A DNA stretch of 64,000 bases from JABDJZ01 sp047619685 (GTDB lineage Bacteria > Bacteroidota > Rhodothermia > Rhodothermales > UBA10348), in contig JBLHLC010000011.1 in the NCBI GenBank assembly GCA_047619685.1, forward strand, positions 51,462-115,461, written 5' to 3'. The notes below the pieces were generated by a model. That model saw nothing but the letters and a program-made list of their open reading frames with translations, made no database searches and was not told where the DNA came from. Below are positions 62,243-64,000 of this stretch, piece by piece. The translations under genes and the position numbers were made by a program. How positions within the stretch are numbered: the first letter of the stretch is position 1; each line of letters opens with the position of its first letter.

Positions 62243-64000
62243 TTGATTGGCAGCCGAATATCGTCGTTAAGAGAGAAAATAGGCGGTGAAGCCGTCGTGA
62301 CGCTGGGTGACCAGGCCTTGGTCAGTCTGGTCAATTTTTCCTCGTTCTTTGTGTTTGCCCGACACATGGAGGAGGTGGCTCTGGGTCATTTTGCCATAGG
62401 CTACACCGTCATTCTGGTGTTCACGGCGTTCCAGCAGTCTCTAATTGGCAACGCGTATCAGGTCAAGGCCGCCAGGCACAAGGGGAAGTCGCTCAGACGC
62501 TTTACGACGGTCATTGTCGGGATGCAGGGGGCGCTGTCTATCGGCCTCGGATTGTCGCTGGCGGCGATAGGAGCCGCACTGGCCGCCGCCGGACGGATCC
62601 AGTTGGGGTGGTTCGTGGCCACCCTGGGCCTCGCGGTCATACCCTGGATGAGCCAGGATCTAATTCGGAAAATGTTCTACACGTTAGGGCGTTCCAAATC
62701 CGCCCTCACCAACGACATCGTGTGTTACGGGCTCCAGATCTCGGGCGCGATTTGGCTGGTCTTTCGGCCCGGAAGTATACAAGCATGGGAAGGCATTGCG
62801 GTCTACGGCGCCGCATCGTTCGTCGCAACAGTCCTGGGGTTCGTGCAACTCAGAGACCTCCTTCGACCGCGTTTGCTCACGGACAGATCACGAGTCAGGG
62901 TGGTGGGTCGCGATATCTGGTCCCACGGAAAGTGGCTTGCCGGTTCCCAGATTTGGCGACAAATCGGCAGCACGGGACATACCTGGATCATCGCGGTGAT
63001 TCTCGGTCCAGCTGCGCTGGGTGCCTTTCGGGCCGCCGCACACTTGCTGAATGTATTCAACCCCGTTGAGCTTGCAATCCAATTGTGGCTCCCACCCCAG
63101 GCGAGTCGCCGATTTCACGAAGGGGGCGCGCGGTTGGTTCAGACCTGGTTCAAGAAGATGGTTCCGCTTCTTCTTGCTCCGACCGCTCTAGGAGCGCTGG
63201 TATTTGTACTCTTTTCGGGGCCCATAGTCGAGTTGGCCTATCCCGGGAAATACGAAGGCTTGGGACTGCATTGGCTTGTGGCGCTGCTGGCTGTTTCAAG
63301 GGTTATCCACTTCGGACGAGACCTATTCCACAACGCATTATTGGCCAGCAACCGGCCAGACACCTCGCTCGTCGATGGTCTCCTTACCGTCGGATTGAAA
63401 TACGGAATCGGCATACCCTCCGTATTCCTGTTCGGAGTGCTGGGAGCGCCTGCGGCAAGCCTGGCAGTTGGGATCGCGACCCTGTCATACAACCGGAAAA
63501 CGTTCACCGGCGTCGCGGCATCGGAGAAACTCCCACCGGAGCCCAATATCTGGCGCCAGATCGGGGATGGGGCCGAAGGCGCCGTATTCCAGGATGTTGG
63601 CCCGGGCGTGGTCACGAAAATCTACAAGGACGACGACGTCGTGGACGAGGCGTGGCGCTACTATATCGCGTTGCTGGCAGCCGCCGAACGAGTGGATCAG
63701 CGGCGGGTGCAAACCCCGCGCGCCATCGAATTTGAACCCGACATTCCGTTGATTCAGATGACCGCCTGCGCCGGCAAGTCCCTCAGGACGTTTGTCTGCG
63801 GGCCGGACTACCACCCCGAGTTGGGCCGGCAGGTGGCAAGAAGGCTGTGGTACGGGATGAAGGCGATCCCGGCAGCAACTACAGAACCGACGTACGATCT
63901 CTGGCCCGACAACACGCTCTATGACGTCCCGTCAGACCAGTTGACGTTCATCGACTTCGTGGCAGGCAACAAGATGCTGCCTGTGGAAGGCGGCTCACTG
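62243..64000 (+). CDS. Wzx-like flippase fused to a protein-kinase-like domain (partial)
   Basis: The frame is open from 62221 to the right edge. The TTG at 62243 (LIGSRISSLREKIGGEAVVT) is the best start; GTG at 62297 is possible. Residues 1-425 form about 12 membrane helices of MATE/Wzx type (ALVSLVNFSSFFVFARHM, GLGLSLAAIGAALAAAG and others), flipping lipid-linked repeat units. Residues from about 430 have kinase landmarks: GxGxxGxV at 441-448 (GDGAEGAV), Lys459 in VVTKIYK, catalytic-loop YDLWPDN with Asp552 and Asn557 spaced as in HRDLKPEN, and IDF at Asp571. The cut falls just after this, so the end is unknown. No stop or frame change separates the domains. Confidence 0.85.
   Translation, partial: MIGSRISSLREKIGGEAVVTLGDQALVSLVNFSSFFVFARHMEEVALGHFAIGYTVILVFTAFQQSLIGNAYQVKAARHKGKSLRRFTTVIVGMQGALSIGLGLSLAAIGAALAAAGRIQLGWFVATLGLAVIPWMSQDLIRKMFYTLGRSKSALTNDIVCYGLQISGAIWLVFRPGSIQAWEGIAVYGAASFVATVLGFVQLRDLLRPRLLTDRSRVRVVGRDIWSHGKWLAGSQIWRQIGSTGHTWIIAVILGPAALGAFRAAAHLLNVFNPVELAIQLWLPPQASRRFHEGGARLVQTWFKKMVPLLLAPTALGALVFVLFSGPIVELAYPGKYEGLGLHWLVALLAVSRVIHFGRDLFHNALLASNRPDTSLVDGLLTVGLKYGIGIPSVFLFGVLGAPAASLAVGIATLSYNRKTFTGVAASEKLPPEPNIWRQIGDGAEGAVFQDVGPGVVTKIYKDDDVVDEAWRYYIALLAAAERVDQRRVQTPRAIEFEPDIPLIQMTACAGKSLRTFVCGPDYHPELGRQVARRLWYGMKAIPAATTEPTYDLWPDNTLYDVPSDQLTFIDFVAGNKMLPVEGGSL

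Overview
The window is about 60% GC, gene-dense and wholly bacterial. No rRNA, tRNA, CRISPR array or insertion sequence was seen. Three things point to the Bacteroidota/Rhodothermota side of the tree, plausibly a Rhodothermales-like bacterium: a Bat (aerotolerance) operon, a single-subunit b558-type SdhC with no SdhD, and large secreted VPS10/BNR propeller proteins. Nothing here gives a species. Many genes start at GTG or TTG inside the stop codon of the gene before, so operons are tight.

Left part (1-22,700). A minus-strand Bat operon (DUF58 protein, DUF4381-like protein, BatA, BatB, BatC-type TPR protein, BatD cut by the left edge) faces yceI-like and purQ genes on the plus strand. Next come a minus-strand sdhCAB operon with an unknown membrane protein coupled to its end, and a citrate synthase. 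A structured leader of about 600 bases precedes a plus-strand RNase E/G gene, which is followed by an outer-membrane-like protein, a small unknown gene and a metallo-beta-lactamase-fold hydrolase. A PqqB-like lipoprotein, an SDR oxidoreductase, RidA, a small lipoprotein and a cell-wall amidase complete this part.

Middle part (22,700-49,800). A four-gene minus-strand module encodes an ECF sigma factor, a probable membrane anti-sigma factor and two related secreted coiled-coil proteins. It is followed by a LysM lytic transglycosylase, an acyl-CoA carboxylase beta subunit, an unknown protein with a Glu-Pro/Val-Pro repeat, an outer-membrane barrel, a Gfo/Idh/MocA oxidoreductase, an OPT-family transporter facing a PadR regulator, and an FtsX-type permease. 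Two secreted VPS10-like propeller proteins then flank a broken TolB-propeller/amidohydrolase gene and a glutaminase, suggesting extracellular peptide and glutamine use.

Right part (49,875-64,000). This is a Wzx/Wzy-type exopolysaccharide cluster: UDP-glucuronate decarboxylase-like epimerase, Wzc-like co-polymerase/ATPase, Wzy-like polymerase, WecG/TagA transferase, two GT4 transferases, a secreted beta-helix protein, a WbaP-like priming transferase, a polysaccharide deacetylase (opposite strand) and a flippase running off the right edge. The flippase is the most unusual gene: its reading frame continues into a domain with the main protein-kinase motifs (Gly-rich loop, Lys, Asp/Asn catalytic loop, Asp-Phe). 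No outer-membrane exporter (Wza) gene is visible in the window.
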